Numbered from the stretch's first letter, positions 42,758 through 51,541 are shown. The stretch: DNA of 64,000 nucleotides from Allostella vacuolata (GCA_006739055.1 AP019702.1:3745388-3809387); one strand, 5' to 3'. The notes: generated by a model from the sequence alone, not told the origin. Made by a program: numbers and translations.

Positions 42758-44173
42758 TCACTGGATGAGGATCGGGACGGACTCGGTGTCGGCCCCTGGC
42801 ATCGGCGGAATGTCGATGCGGATCGTGCTGGGGTCGACCTCGGGGCCGCGGGTGATCCAGTAGGTCACCGCCTCCGGCCAGAAGATCACGATCGCCACCA
42901 GCACCAGCTGCAGCAGCAGCCACGGCACCGCGCCCCAATAGATGTCGCGGCTGCGCACGCTGGGCGGGGCGATGCCGCGCAGGTAGAAGAGCGCGAAGCC
43001 GAAGGGCGGGTGCATGAACGAGGTCTGCATGTTCACGCACAGCAGGACTCCGAACCACACCAGGTCGATGCCCATCTTGTCCGCGACCGGCGCCAGCAGC
43101 GGCACGATGATGAAGGCGATCTCGAAGAAGTCGAGGAAGAAGGCCAGGAAGAAGACGAAGACGTTGACGGCGATGAGGAAGCCGGCGACGCCCCCCGGCA
43201 GCCCCGACAGCAGATGCTCGATCCACAAGGACCCGTCGACCCCCTGGAAGACGAGGCTGAACACGGTGGAGCCGACCAGGATGAAGACCACCATGGCGGT
43301 GATCCGCATGGTGGTGTCCATGCCCTCCTTGATCAGCGGCCAGGTCAGGCGCCGGTTCATCGCCGCCAGCAGGATCGCGCCGACCGCCCCCATGGCGCCG
43401 GCCTCGGTCGGGGTGGCGAGCCCGAGGAAGATCGTGCCCAGCACCAGGAAGATGAGGGCGATGCACGGCACCATGCCCCACAGCACGCGCCGGATCAGCG
43501 GCCAGCCGCGCTCGGTCCGTTCCTCGGGCGGGATCGGCGGCATCCATCCCGGCCGGAAGACGGCGACGCCGGCGATGAACAGCACGAACAGCAGCACCTG
43601 GAGCATCGAGGGGCCGATCGCGCCCAGATACATGTCGCCGACCGAGCGGCCGAGCTGGTCGGCCAGCACGATCAGGACCAGCGACGGCGGGATCAGCTGG
43701 GTGATGGTGCCGGACGCCGCGATCACCCCCGTCGCCAGCCGCATGTTGTAGCCGTAGCGGATCATCGCCGGCAGCGAGATCATGCCCATGGCGATGACCG
43801 AGGCGGCGACGGTGCCGGTGATGGCGCCCAGCACCGCCCCCACGATGACGACCGCGACGGCGAGCCCGCCCGGGACCGCGCCGAACAGCTGGCCCGTCCC
43901 TTCCAGCAGGTCCTCGGCCAGGCCGCACCGCTCCAGCACCGCCCCCATGAAGGTGAAGAAGGGGATCGCCAGCAGCAGGTCGTTCGACATGATACCGAAA
44001 ATGCGGATCGGCAGGTTCTCGAGATAGTGGAAGGTGAACAGCCCCATCTCGATGCCGACGAAGCCGAAGAACAGCCCGGTCGCGGCCAGCGAGAAGGCGA
44101 CCGGGAAGCCGATGATGAGGAAGAGCACGAGGCCGCCGAACATCAGCGGCGCCATGTAGTCGAGCGGAGCCAT
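42758..44173 (-). CDS. dctM: TRAP transporter large permease (DctM)
   Basis: A 471-aa integral membrane protein of about 12-13 helices. DctM features are SNDLLLAIPFFTFMGAVLER, AVLGAITGTVAASVIAMGMI, YGYNMRLATGVIAASGTITQ with LIPPSLVLIVL following, and TPTEAGAMGAVGAILLAA. It belongs to the larger TakM/SmoG-like group with an extended C-terminus. It drives Na+-coupled uptake together with DctQ and the TakP-like protein. The ATG at 44171-44173 is 41 bp after the dctQ stop codon. It is convergent with the binding-protein gene. Confidence 0.92.
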   Translation of the reverse strand: MAPLDYMAPLMFGGLVLFLIIGFPVAFSLAATGLFFGFVGIEMGLFTFHYLENLPIRIFGIMSNDLLLAIPFFTFMGAVLERCGLAEDLLEGTGQLFGAVPGGLAVAVVIVGAVLGAITGTVAASVIAMGMISLPAMIRYGYNMRLATGVIAASGTITQLIPPSLVLIVLADQLGRSVGDMYLGAIGPSMLQVLLFVLFIAGVAVFRPGWMPPIPPEERTERGWPLIRRVLWGMVPCIALIFLVLGTIFLGLATPTEAGAMGAVGAILLAAMNRRLTWPLIKEGMDTTMRITAMVVFILVGSTVFSLVFQGVDGSLWIEHLLSGLPGGVAGFLIAVNVFVFFLAFFLDFFEIAFIIVPLLAPVADKMGIDLVWFGVLLCVNMQTSFMHPPFGFALFYLRGIAPPSVRSRDIYWGAVPWLLLQLVLVAIVIFWPEAVTYWITRGPEVDPSTIRIDIPPMPGADTESVPILIQ

Positions 44174-44214
44174 CGGTCCTGGTCTTTCCTGGGCGGCGAA
44201 CCCTTGAGGGGCGG

Positions 44215-44754
44215 CTACTGCAGCGGCTTCTGATAGTCGACGTCGAGCGCGATCCGGCCGCTGAGCGCGGCGATGCGCTTCACCAGTTCCGAGAGGCCCT
44301 GCAGGGTGAGCATGGCGAAGGCCAGCGGCATCAGGATCTTGACCGGCCAGCGCAGCAGCCCGCCGGCATTGCTGGATCCCTCGCCGCGCTGCCAGGAATC
44401 GAGGAAGAACGGCCATGTCATCCAGGTCAGGATCGCCATCGCCGGCAGCAGGAAGAAGATCAGCCCGAGGATGTCGATCCACAGGCGGCCGCGCGGCGAG
44501 GCCATCGAGAAGACGAGGTCGACCCGCACATGGCCGTTCTGCCGCAGCGTCGTCGAGGCGCCGAGCAGGAAGATCCCGGCGAACATGTACCACTGGATCT
44601 CCAGCCACGCGTTCGAGCTGAGGCTGAAGGCATAGCGGCTGGCGGCGTTGCCGGCGCTGACGAGGCAGGCGAGCAGGACCAGCCAGGAGGCCACCTGGCC
44701 GAACGCGTCGTTGGCCCGATCGACCGCCCGGCCGATGCGCAGCAGGAAATTCAT
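44215..44754 (-). CDS. dctQ: TRAP transporter small permease (DctQ)
   Basis: A 179-aa membrane protein with four helices. Hallmarks are the N-terminal GRAVDRANDAFGQVASWLVLL, AWLEIQWYMFAGIFLLGAST and the conserved NGHVRVDLVFSMASPRGRLW loop, followed by DSWQRGEGSSNAGGLLRWPV. These match the TakQ-type small subunit. It is the first gene of the minus-strand dctQM pair and is divergent from the citrate-synthase-like gene 213 bp away, where both promoters must lie. Confidence 0.9.
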   Translation of the reverse strand: MNFLLRIGRAVDRANDAFGQVASWLVLLACLVSAGNAASRYAFSLSSNAWLEIQWYMFAGIFLLGASTTLRQNGHVRVDLVFSMASPRGRLWIDILGLIFFLLPAMAILTWMTWPFFLDSWQRGEGSSNAGGLLRWPVKILMPLAFAMLTLQGLSELVKRIAALSGRIALDVDYQKPLQ

Positions 44755-44967
44755 CGAAAGCGGCTCCAGAGGCGAACCCGCGGGTCCGCCAGCCGGCGGC
44801 GGTTGCGCGGTACGGGACGCCCCCGGTTGCGGCAGAGGCCGATGGGTGCGCGTCGGTGCGCTCCATATCCGCAACCGACCGGGCTTCACAATACGAAAAG
44901 AACCGATGATGCGGCCCGGCGGCAATTTTGCCGCAGCTGCGGGCCGGCTTGCGCCATATTCCACCCC

Positions 44968-46167
44968 ATGACCGGCAGCCGCCTGATCGACGCCGCAGAA
45001 GCCGTCCGCCGCCTGGGCGTGCGGCGCGCCACCCTCTATGCCTATGTCAGCCGCGGCCTGGTGCGGGCCGAGCCGCATCCGGCCGACCCGCGGCGCAGCC
45101 TCTATGCGGCCGAGGACATCGACCGCCTGGCCGCCGGACGGGCCCGCGGCCGCAGCCCGGGGCGCGCCGCCGCGACCACGCTCGACTGGGGCCTGCCGGT
45201 GCTCGATTCCGCGATCACCGCGATCGAGCGCGGCCGGCTCTTCTATCGCGGGATCGATGCCGTCGACTGGGCCGGGCACCAGGGGCTGGAGGCGACCGCG
45301 CGCCTGCTGTGGGGCTGCGGCGAGGCCGACCCGTTCGCCGAGCCGCCGCCGCCTGGGCGCTGGTCCATGACCGGTCTGCCCGCCACCGCCCCGCTGGTCG
45401 CCCGCTGCATGGCGCAGCTGGCCGCCGACGGGCTGGCGGAATCCGAGACCTGGGCGCGCGAGCCGGCCCGGCGCTGGGCGGGAGCGGCGCAGCTGCTGCG
45501 GCGGACGGCGGCAGCCACCGTCGGCCGGGCGCCCAGCGCCGATCCGATCGCGCGCGTCCTGGCCGGCGCCTGGGGCGCGGACGACGAAACGGCCGGCCTC
45601 GTGCGCATGGCACTGGTCCTGTCCGCCGACCATGAGCTGAACGCATCGACCTTCTCGACCCGGGTGGTCGCCTCGACGGGCGCGGCCCTGGCGGCCGCGG
45701 TGATCGCCGGCATGGCCGCCCTGTCGGGCCCGCGCCATGGCGGCATGACGCTGCGCGTCCAGGCGTTGCTGGACGAGGTGGCGGCCCAGCCCTCGGCCGC
45801 GGCCGCGATCCGGCGCCGCCTGGATCGCGGCGACCGGCTGCCCGGCTTCGGCCACCCGCTCTATCCCGACGGCGACCCGCGCGGACGCGCCCTGCTGGAC
45901 CGCCTGTCGCCCGACCGGGCGCTCGGAGACACCATGGCCGCCGCCCTCGACCTGACCGGCGAGGCGCCCAACATAGACTTCGCCCTGGTGGCGCTGGCGC
46001 GCAGCCGCGGCCTGCCGGCGGACGCGCCCTTCGCGATGTTCCTGGTCGGCCGCACCGCCGGCTGGATCGCCCACGCCCTGGAGCAGCAGGCGGCGGGCGG
46101 CCTGATCCGGCCCCGCGCCCGCTATGTCGGCCCGCCGCCGCTGGCGAACGGCCCGGCCACCCGGTAA
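44968..46167 (+). CDS. Citrate-synthase-like protein with N-terminal MerR-type HTH domain
   Basis: A 399-aa protein. Residues about 5-55 are a MerR-like helix-turn-helix (LIDAAEAVRRLGVRRATLYA, then YVSRGLVRAEPHPADPRRSLY). Residues about 75-385 are a citrate-synthase fold with the catalytic His in SADHELNASTFSTRVVASTG, the second His in GFGHPLYPDGDPRGRALLD and the Asp in EAPNIDFALVALAR. Overall length is shorter than standard GltA. The enzyme half may act as a citrate or methylcitrate synthase or as an acyl-CoA/2-oxo-acid sensor. It is divergent from dctQM, so it may regulate that transporter. Start ATG 44968. Confidence 0.85.
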   Translation: MTGSRLIDAAEAVRRLGVRRATLYAYVSRGLVRAEPHPADPRRSLYAAEDIDRLAAGRARGRSPGRAAATTLDWGLPVLDSAITAIERGRLFYRGIDAVDWAGHQGLEATARLLWGCGEADPFAEPPPPGRWSMTGLPATAPLVARCMAQLAADGLAESETWAREPARRWAGAAQLLRRTAAATVGRAPSADPIARVLAGAWGADDETAGLVRMALVLSADHELNASTFSTRVVASTGAALAAAVIAGMAALSGPRHGGMTLRVQALLDEVAAQPSAAAAIRRRLDRGDRLPGFGHPLYPDGDPRGRALLDRLSPDRALGDTMAAALDLTGEAPNIDFALVALARSRGLPADAPFAMFLVGRTAGWIAHALEQQAAGGLIRPRARYVGPPPLANGPATR

Positions 46168-46195
46168 ACTGGCGCACCCGCACGGAGAATTCGCC

Positions 46196-46447
46196 ATGCG
46201 CGAGGTTGGGGCCGTCGAGGCCCAGGACACGCTCGACCAACTGCTCGACCTGGTCGAGCGCGGCGAACAGGTGGTGATCACCCGGCATGGCCGGCCGGTC
46301 GCCCGGCTGGTACCCGAGAAGCCGGCCAGGGATGTCGCGCCGGCCCGGGCGGCGGCCGACCGCATCATCGCCGACGCGAAGGCCCGCAAGAGCGGCCGCT
46401 TCGATCGGGAAGAGTTTCCACCGGTGGGCCCGATCTGCGGGGGATGA
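46196..46447 (+). CDS. Phd/YefM-type antitoxin, orphan
   Basis: An 83-aa protein of the Phd/YefM antitoxin superfamily. MREVGAVEAQDTLDQLLDLV then ERGEQVVITRHGRPVARLVP is the classic N-terminal DNA-binding part. The C-terminus (KARKSGRFDREEFPPVGPI) would neutralise a toxin. No PIN, RelE or Doc gene follows; the downstream 370 bp hold only a palindromic repeat. It lies 28 bp after the citrate-synthase-like gene and could share its transcript. It may act alone as a repressor or serve a distant toxin. Confidence 0.75.
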   Translation: MREVGAVEAQDTLDQLLDLVERGEQVVITRHGRPVARLVPEKPARDVAPARAAADRIIADAKARKSGRFDREEFPPVGPICGG

Positions 46448-46821
46448 AGCAGGCGAGGCTGACGAGAAAGGCGCGCTGGACATCGGCAAAAGCGTCCCTC
46501 GACTACGCTCGGGATGAGGATTTTTTCCTTTCTCCACAATCACTTGTGCAGGGAAAGGGTTCCCTCATCCCGAGCCTGGTCGAGGGACGCTATGACCGAC
46601 GGGCAATGCCCGGCTTCTACCCATCGCGATGGACGTCCCGGTGGTTCCGGAAGGGGAAGCCGCCGCGGCGGCCATAGCCCCCCGCCGACGCACACCCCCC
46701 ATTCCGAATCAGCAAGGCTTCGGGCGTGGCATGCGCCGTTCCGCGCGGTATGTTGCATTGCGAAGAGGCGTGCGGACACTTTGCCCAGACGCCCTGCCCC
46801 GACACCCTGCCCAGGTTCGTG
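46448..46821. other. Intergenic stretch of 374 bp without a supported gene
   Basis: It holds the palindromic repeat at 46492-46590 and then about 230 bp leading to the MFS gene. Short frames here lack family features and ribosome binding sites. The 60 bp before 46822 could contain the MFS promoter, but I see no convincing -35/-10 pair. Confidence 0.5.
46492..46590. repeat. REP/BIME-like palindromic repeat pair
   Basis: Two 28-bp arms in inverted orientation (46492-46519 and 46563-46590) share 25 of 28 positions; each contains CTCGGGATGAGG or its complement and GCGTCCCTCGAC. The 43 bp between them contain a further inverted repeat (CCTTTC/GAAAGG, CACAA/TTGTG), so the whole unit folds as one long hairpin. 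It resembles the dispersed palindromes of alphaproteobacteria that contain a CTCAGGATGAGG-like core. Confidence 0.75.
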
Positions 46822-48315
46822 ATGCCACCCAGCCAGCCCGCGGGCGACCCGCCGCCCAAGACCCATCGCGAAATCCGCTCGACCATCTTCGGGCTGATGA
46901 TGGCCATGATGCTGGCGGCGCTCGACCAGACCATCGTCGCCACCGCCATGCCGACCATCGGCCGCGACCTGGGCGACTTCCAGAACCTGCCCTGGATCAT
47001 CACCGCCTACCTTATCGCCGCCACCGCGGTGGTGCCGCTCTACGGCCGGCTGGCCGACACCCACGGCCGGCACGTCACCATGCTGTCGGCCATCTGCATC
47101 TTCGTGCTGGGCTCGGTGGTGAGCGCGCTCGCGCCCTCGGTCGCCACGCTCGCGGTCGGCCGCGCCATCCAGGGCCTGGGCGGCGGCGGGCTGGTGGCGC
47201 TGGCCCAGACCATCATCGCCGACGTGGTGCCGCCCAAGGAGCGCGGCCGCTACCAGGTCTATATCGCCAGCGTCTTCGCGGCATCCGGCGTCGCCGGCCC
47301 GGTCCTGGGCGGCTTCATCGCCGAGCACCTGCACTGGTCGGCCATCTTCTGGATCAACATCCCGGCCGGCGCCGCCGCGCTCTTCATGACCAACTCCGTC
47401 CTGCGGCGGATGCCGCGGGTGCATCGCCGCCGGCGCATGGATTTCGCCGGGGCCGGGCTGATGGTGGCCGCGACCACGACCCTGCTGCTGGCGCTCAACT
47501 GGGGCGGGGTGCGCCTGCCCTGGTCCTCGCCCGTCATCATGGCCCTGCTCGTCACCTCGGCGATGATCTGGCTGCTCTTCGTCGCCCGGATCCGCACCGC
47601 GGCCGAGCCGCTGATCCCGCACGAGCTGCTGCGCAATTCCGTGGTCGTGCTGGGCATCACGTCGGCCGGGCTCGGCATGGGCACCTTCATGGGCCTGACC
47701 TTCTTCGTGCCGATCTACCTCGAGCTGGTGGTCGGGCTGTCGGCCAGCCAGTCGGGCATCGCCCTCATCCCCCTGCTGGTCGGCACGGTCAGCGGCGCCA
47801 TCACCTCGGGCCACGTCATGGCCCGCGTGCGCCACTACAAGCGCCTGCCGATGATGGGCCTCGCCCTCTCGACGATGGCGCTCGCCACCCTCACCCTCTT
47901 CCCCCAGGGCCTGCCGCTGTGGGCGCTGGAGATCATGTTCGCGGTCGCCAGCTTCGGCGTCGGCACCTCGTTCCCGGTGACGACGGTCGCCATCCAGAAC
48001 GCGGTGCTGATGCACATGATGGGCAGCGCCACCGCGACCATGCACTTCTTCCGCCAGCTGTCCGGCGCGCTGGTGATCGCGGGCTTCGGCGCGATCGTGC
48101 TGGGCAGCGGGGTCGTGGTCGGCCGCGGCGCCGGGACCGCCGTCACCGCCGGCGCCAGCGCCGGCCTGATCGCCAGCTTCCAGTGGGTGTTCTTCGCCGC
48201 GGCCTGCGGCGTCGCCCTGGCGCTCTGCGCCTTCGTTATGATGAAGGAGCTGCCGCTGCGCGACCGCGTCTCGACCGGCCCGGCCCCGTCCACCGCCCCC
48301 GCTGCCGGCGACTGA
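46822..48315 (+). CDS. MFS transporter, DHA2 (EmrB/QacA-like) drug exporter
   Basis: A 497-aa inner-membrane protein with 14 predicted helices. Motif D1/motif C features are LAALDQTIVATAMPTIGRDL, YGRLADTHGRHVTML (motif A), AIQGLGGGGLVALAQTIIAD, and FAASGVAGPVLGGFIAEHL. These are characteristic of drug:H+ antiporter-2 proteins that export hydrophobic drugs or toxic metabolites. The chosen ATG at 46822 gives an N-terminus of normal length; the frame continues to 46726. A second MFS gene follows 105 bp downstream on the same strand. Confidence 0.9.
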   Translation: MPPSQPAGDPPPKTHREIRSTIFGLMMAMMLAALDQTIVATAMPTIGRDLGDFQNLPWIITAYLIAATAVVPLYGRLADTHGRHVTMLSAICIFVLGSVVSALAPSVATLAVGRAIQGLGGGGLVALAQTIIADVVPPKERGRYQVYIASVFAASGVAGPVLGGFIAEHLHWSAIFWINIPAGAAALFMTNSVLRRMPRVHRRRRMDFAGAGLMVAATTTLLLALNWGGVRLPWSSPVIMALLVTSAMIWLLFVARIRTAAEPLIPHELLRNSVVVLGITSAGLGMGTFMGLTFFVPIYLELVVGLSASQSGIALIPLLVGTVSGAITSGHVMARVRHYKRLPMMGLALSTMALATLTLFPQGLPLWALEIMFAVASFGVGTSFPVTTVAIQNAVLMHMMGSATATMHFFRQLSGALVIAGFGAIVLGSGVVVGRGAGTAVTAGASAGLIASFQWVFFAAACGVALALCAFVMMKELPLRDRVSTGPAPSTAPAAGD

Positions 48316-48420
48316 GCCCCTTCTGCACGAGGCCGCGGCCTGCTATCGAGGCGGCCGGATAACAAGAATCGACGCCCCGGCGCCCGCCTCCCCGCGCCCG
48401 CGGCGCCGCAGAGGAAGCGC

Positions 48421-49875
48421 ATGGCGACCCCGGGCTGGAGAGAGCTGTTCGGCAGCGGGCATGGCGGCCGCGCGGTGGCGCTTGCCGCCGGCGTCACGCT
48501 GCATGCCGTCAACATCTTCGTCGCCGCCACCATCATGCCGTCGGTGGTGGCGGAGATCGGCGGACTGGCCTACTACGCCTGGAACTCGACCCTCTTCATC
48601 GTCGGCTCGATCATCGGCTCGGCGCTGGCGTCGGAGCTGCTGGCCCGGCATGGGGTGCGCGGCGCCTACCGCCTGGCGACGGCGGCGTTTGCCGCCGGCA
48701 CCCTGGTCGCCGCACTCGCCCCCGCGATGCCGGTCCTGCTCGCCGGGCGCGGCATCCAGGGGCTGGGCGGCGGCATGCTGTTCGCCCTGTCCTATGCGCT
48801 GATCCGCCTCGTCCTGCCCCAGCACCTGTGGCCGCGGGCGATCGCGCTGGTCTCGGGCACCTGGGGCGTGGCCGCCCTGTCCGGCCCGTTCGTGGGCGGC
48901 ATCTTCGCCGAGATCGGGGAGTGGCGGCTGGCCTTCTGGGCGGTGCTGGCGGCGACCGCCGCCTTCGCGCTGCTGTGCGCACGGGTCCTGCCGAGCCCGG
49001 CCGCCACCCCGGCCGCGGCCGCGCCGCCGCGCTTCCCGATCCGCCGCCTCGCCCTGCTGGCCGGCGCGGCACTCGCCATATCCGGCGCCAGCGTCATCCC
49101 CAGCCTGTGGGTCAACGCGGCCGGGCTGGTGGTGGCGCTGGCCCTGCTCCACTGGATGACGGGGCTGGAACGCCACGCGGCCGTCCGCCTGCTGCCATCG
49201 GACGCGCTGCGGCCGGCGACGCCGCTGGGTGCGGTCTACCTGACCATGGCGCTGACCACCGTCGGCACCAACGTCATCGTCTTCGTGCCGCTCCTGCTGC
49301 AGACGCTGCACGGGCTGACGCCGCTCGGCGCCGGCTATCTGACCGTGCTGCAGGCGCTCGGCTGGACGGCGGGGTCGCTGCTGTCGTCGGGGTCCGGCCC
49401 CGACCGGGTCGCGCGCGGCATGGCGCTCGGGCCGGCGGTGATGGCCCTGGGCCTGGCGATGCTCGCCTGGCGGATGCCGATCGCCAGCCATGGCGACCCG
49501 GCCCAGGTGGCCCTGCTCGGCGCCCTCCTGGCGACGGTCGGCATCGGCGTCGGCTTCAGCTGGCCGCACCTGCTGACCCGGGTGATGACGGTTGCCGCAG
49601 ACGGCGAGCGCAGCCTGGCCAGTTCCTCGATCTCGACCGTGCAGCTGGTCAGCAGCGCCTTCGCCTCCGCCCTGGCCGGGGTCGTCGCCAACCTGGCCGG
49701 GATCACCGACCCGGGCGGCCCGGCCGGCGCCGCCAACGCCGCGCTCTGGCTCTTCGGCCTCTTCGCGCTGGGCCCGCTGGCGGCCGCCACCGCGGCCGCC
49801 CTCCTGATCGGACCCGCGGTCAGGTCCGCACGAACAGGATCATCGACACCGCCACCAGCGCCAGGCCGAGATTGA
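48421..49875 (+). CDS. MFS transporter
   Basis: A 484-aa protein with 12-14 predicted helices. LHAVNIFVAATIMPSVVAEI replaces the first-helix motif of DHA2 proteins, and GRGIQGLGGGMLFALSYALI then SGTWGVAALSGPFVGGIFAE are motif C-like. It has no obvious motif A arginine cluster of the standard type. The substrate is unknown. The last 56 bp overlap a convergent small membrane-protein gene, and its final 25 residues (SARTGSSTPPPAPGRD) are non-membrane. It probably forms an export locus with the preceding DHA2 gene. Confidence 0.87.
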   Translation: MATPGWRELFGSGHGGRAVALAAGVTLHAVNIFVAATIMPSVVAEIGGLAYYAWNSTLFIVGSIIGSALASELLARHGVRGAYRLATAAFAAGTLVAALAPAMPVLLAGRGIQGLGGGMLFALSYALIRLVLPQHLWPRAIALVSGTWGVAALSGPFVGGIFAEIGEWRLAFWAVLAATAAFALLCARVLPSPAATPAAAAPPRFPIRRLALLAGAALAISGASVIPSLWVNAAGLVVALALLHWMTGLERHAAVRLLPSDALRPATPLGAVYLTMALTTVGTNVIVFVPLLLQTLHGLTPLGAGYLTVLQALGWTAGSLLSSGSGPDRVARGMALGPAVMALGLAMLAWRMPIASHGDPAQVALLGALLATVGIGVGFSWPHLLTRVMTVAADGERSLASSSISTVQLVSSAFASALAGVVANLAGITDPGGPAGAANAALWLFGLFALGPLAAATAAALLIGPAVRSARTGSSTPPPAPGRD

Positions 49876-50008
49876 CCCCCCACCAGCCCTGGCGCCGCCG
49901 CGCCTCGGGCAGGTCGCGGTCGCGCAGCCGCTGCAGCCCGTACCAGGCCAGCAGCGCCCCGCCCCCCGTCGCCAACCCCAGCAGCGTCCCCGCCATGCCG
50001 GACGCCAT
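49820..50008 (-). CDS. Small two-helix membrane protein
   Basis: A 62-aa protein with two predicted helices (about residues 5-25 and 41-60) separated by a charged RLRDRDLPEARRRQGWW loop. I do not recognise a family. It lies 6 bp downstream of the CinA-type gene on the same strand, so it could be co-transcribed, and it overlaps the end of the convergent MFS gene by 56 bp. Confidence 0.55.
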   Translation of the reverse strand: MASGMAGTLLGLATGGGALLAWYGLQRLRDRDLPEARRRQGWWGVNLGLALVAVSMILFVRT

Positions 50009-50014
50009 GGGCGA

Positions 50015-50782
50015 TCAGGCCTCCGCCTCGACCGGGGTGTCCCCCAGGCGCACCATCATCGCCGTGACCTCGTCGGTCGCCTCGCCGAGCCGCCCGGCAT
50101 CGGTCCCGCGCAGGACGATGGCGGTGCCGGAGCGGCCCATGCGGAAGAACGGATAGCTGCCGATCTCCACATCAGGGAAGCGGTCCTGGATCGTCGACAG
50201 GTCGGCCGCCATGGTCCCCTCGGCCAGCATGCTGGTGACGGTGCGCGACAGCATCGGCAGGCCGCCCGACAGGCGGTGGCGGATGCTGTCGAACATCGCC
50301 CGCATGATCGACGGCACGCCGGCCAGCACGAAGACGTTGCCGATCTGGAAGCCGGGCGCGATCGAGATCGGGTTGTCGATCAGGGTGGCGCCTTCCGGCG
50401 TATTGGCCATGCGCAGGCGCGCCTCGTTGAGGCCGCCCGGCGGATAGTGCTGCTCCAGCCGGCGCACGGCCTCCGGATTGCGGATCAGCGGCAGGCCGAA
50501 GGCGGCGGCGACGCATTCGGACGTGATGTCGTCATGGGTCGGCCCGATGCCGCCGGTGGTGAAGACGTAGTCGAAGCGCGCCCGGACCGCATTGACCGTC
50601 TCGACGATCGTCTCGGGCACGTCGGGGATGACGCGGGCCTCCATCAGGCGCACGCCGCAGGCGTTCAGCTGCTCCGCCAGGAAGGGCAGGTTGGCGTCCT
50701 TGGTGCGCCCGGACAGGATCTCGTTGCCGATGATGAGCACGCAGGCGGTGACGGTCTTCCGCTCGGGACGGGAATCGGACAC
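50015..50782 (-). CDS. CinA/MoaB-like molybdopterin-binding domain protein
   Basis: A 255-aa protein consisting of the MoCF-biosynthesis-type domain found at the N-terminus of CinA. Clear motifs are ACVLIIGNEILSGRTKDANL, FDYVFTTGGIGPTHDDITSE and GVPSIMRAMFD. The C-terminal nicotinamide-nucleotide amidase domain of full CinA is absent, so a pyrophosphatase-like or nucleotide-binding role is more likely than deamidation. The start is GTG at 50780-50782 with AAGGAG 6 bases upstream. It is divergent from the hexapeptide-repeat protein. Confidence 0.88.
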   Translation of the reverse strand: MSDSRPERKTVTACVLIIGNEILSGRTKDANLPFLAEQLNACGVRLMEARVIPDVPETIVETVNAVRARFDYVFTTGGIGPTHDDITSECVAAAFGLPLIRNPEAVRRLEQHYPPGGLNEARLRMANTPEGATLIDNPISIAPGFQIGNVFVLAGVPSIMRAMFDSIRHRLSGGLPMLSRTVTSMLAEGTMAADLSTIQDRFPDVEIGSYPFFRMGRSGTAIVLRGTDAGRLGEATDEVTAMMVRLGDTPVEAEA

Positions 50783-50879
50783 GGTGGCTCCTTGGGCGGG
50801 TAGCAGGCTCTGGCGCTGTTTTAGCCGCAAGTGCCGCCCGGCCGCGACCGGATAGTGCGAGCAGGAAAGGGGACCAGGC

Positions 50880-51485
50880 ATGCTGCGCCGCTTCATCGGC
50901 GGGTTCGAGATCTCCGCCTTCCGCACCCAGATCGACGAGGCGCCCTGGGCCATCACGCTGGCGCTGGCCGACATCCTGCCGCGCATCATCCAGGGCCTGA
51001 CGCCGGGCTTCGTGGTGCAGGACGGCATCGCCATCCACCGCGACGCGATCGTCGAGGCGGGCGCGGTGGTCAAGGGGCCGGCCATCGTCTCGTCCGGCTG
51101 CTTCGTGGCCGCCGGCGCCTACCTGCGCGGCGGGGTCTTCCTCGACGACGGCTGCACGATCGGTCCCGGCTGCGAGGCGAAGTCGTCGATCCTGTTCGCC
51201 GGCAGCCGCCTCGCCCACCTCAACTTCGTCGGCGATTCGATCCTGGGGGCCGACGTCAACTGCGAGGCGGGGGCCGTCATCGCCAACTTCCGCAACGAGC
51301 GGGCCGACCGCCGGATCCGCATCCTCCACGACGGTCAGGTCATCGACACCGGGGTCGAGCGCTTCGGCGCCCTGCTGGGCGACGGCGTCCGGGTCGGGGC
51401 GAACGCGGTGATCGCGCCGGGCGCCTTGCTCTCTCCCGGTGCGATCGTGCCGCGCCTCGGCCTGGTCGACCAGTCCCCGCCCTGA
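50880..51485 (+). CDS. Left-handed beta-helix (hexapeptide-repeat) protein
   Basis: A 201-aa protein with hexapeptide repeats over about residues 50-190: AIHRDAIVEAGAVVKGPAIV, FVAAGAYLRGGVFLDDGCTI and VRVGANAVIAPGALLSPGAIV. HLNFVGDSILGADVNCEAGA resembles the GlmU/LpxA-like acetyl-CoA-binding coil with an active-site loop. It lacks the uridyltransferase half of GlmU, so it is a stand-alone acyltransferase-like protein of unknown substrate. The ATG follows GGAAAGGGGA upstream. Confidence 0.82.
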   Translation: MLRRFIGGFEISAFRTQIDEAPWAITLALADILPRIIQGLTPGFVVQDGIAIHRDAIVEAGAVVKGPAIVSSGCFVAAGAYLRGGVFLDDGCTIGPGCEAKSSILFAGSRLAHLNFVGDSILGADVNCEAGAVIANFRNERADRRIRILHDGQVIDTGVERFGALLGDGVRVGANAVIAPGALLSPGAIVPRLGLVDQSPP

Positions 51486-51541
51486 CGCCGGCCGGCCGTC
51501 CTGCGCCGGCAGGCGCACCCGAACCCTGGAAGCGAGCGACG

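Noticed and set aside
46444-46677. Toxin gene after the Phd-type antitoxin
   Set aside because: The only frame there covers the palindromic repeat and shows no PIN, RelE or Doc features.
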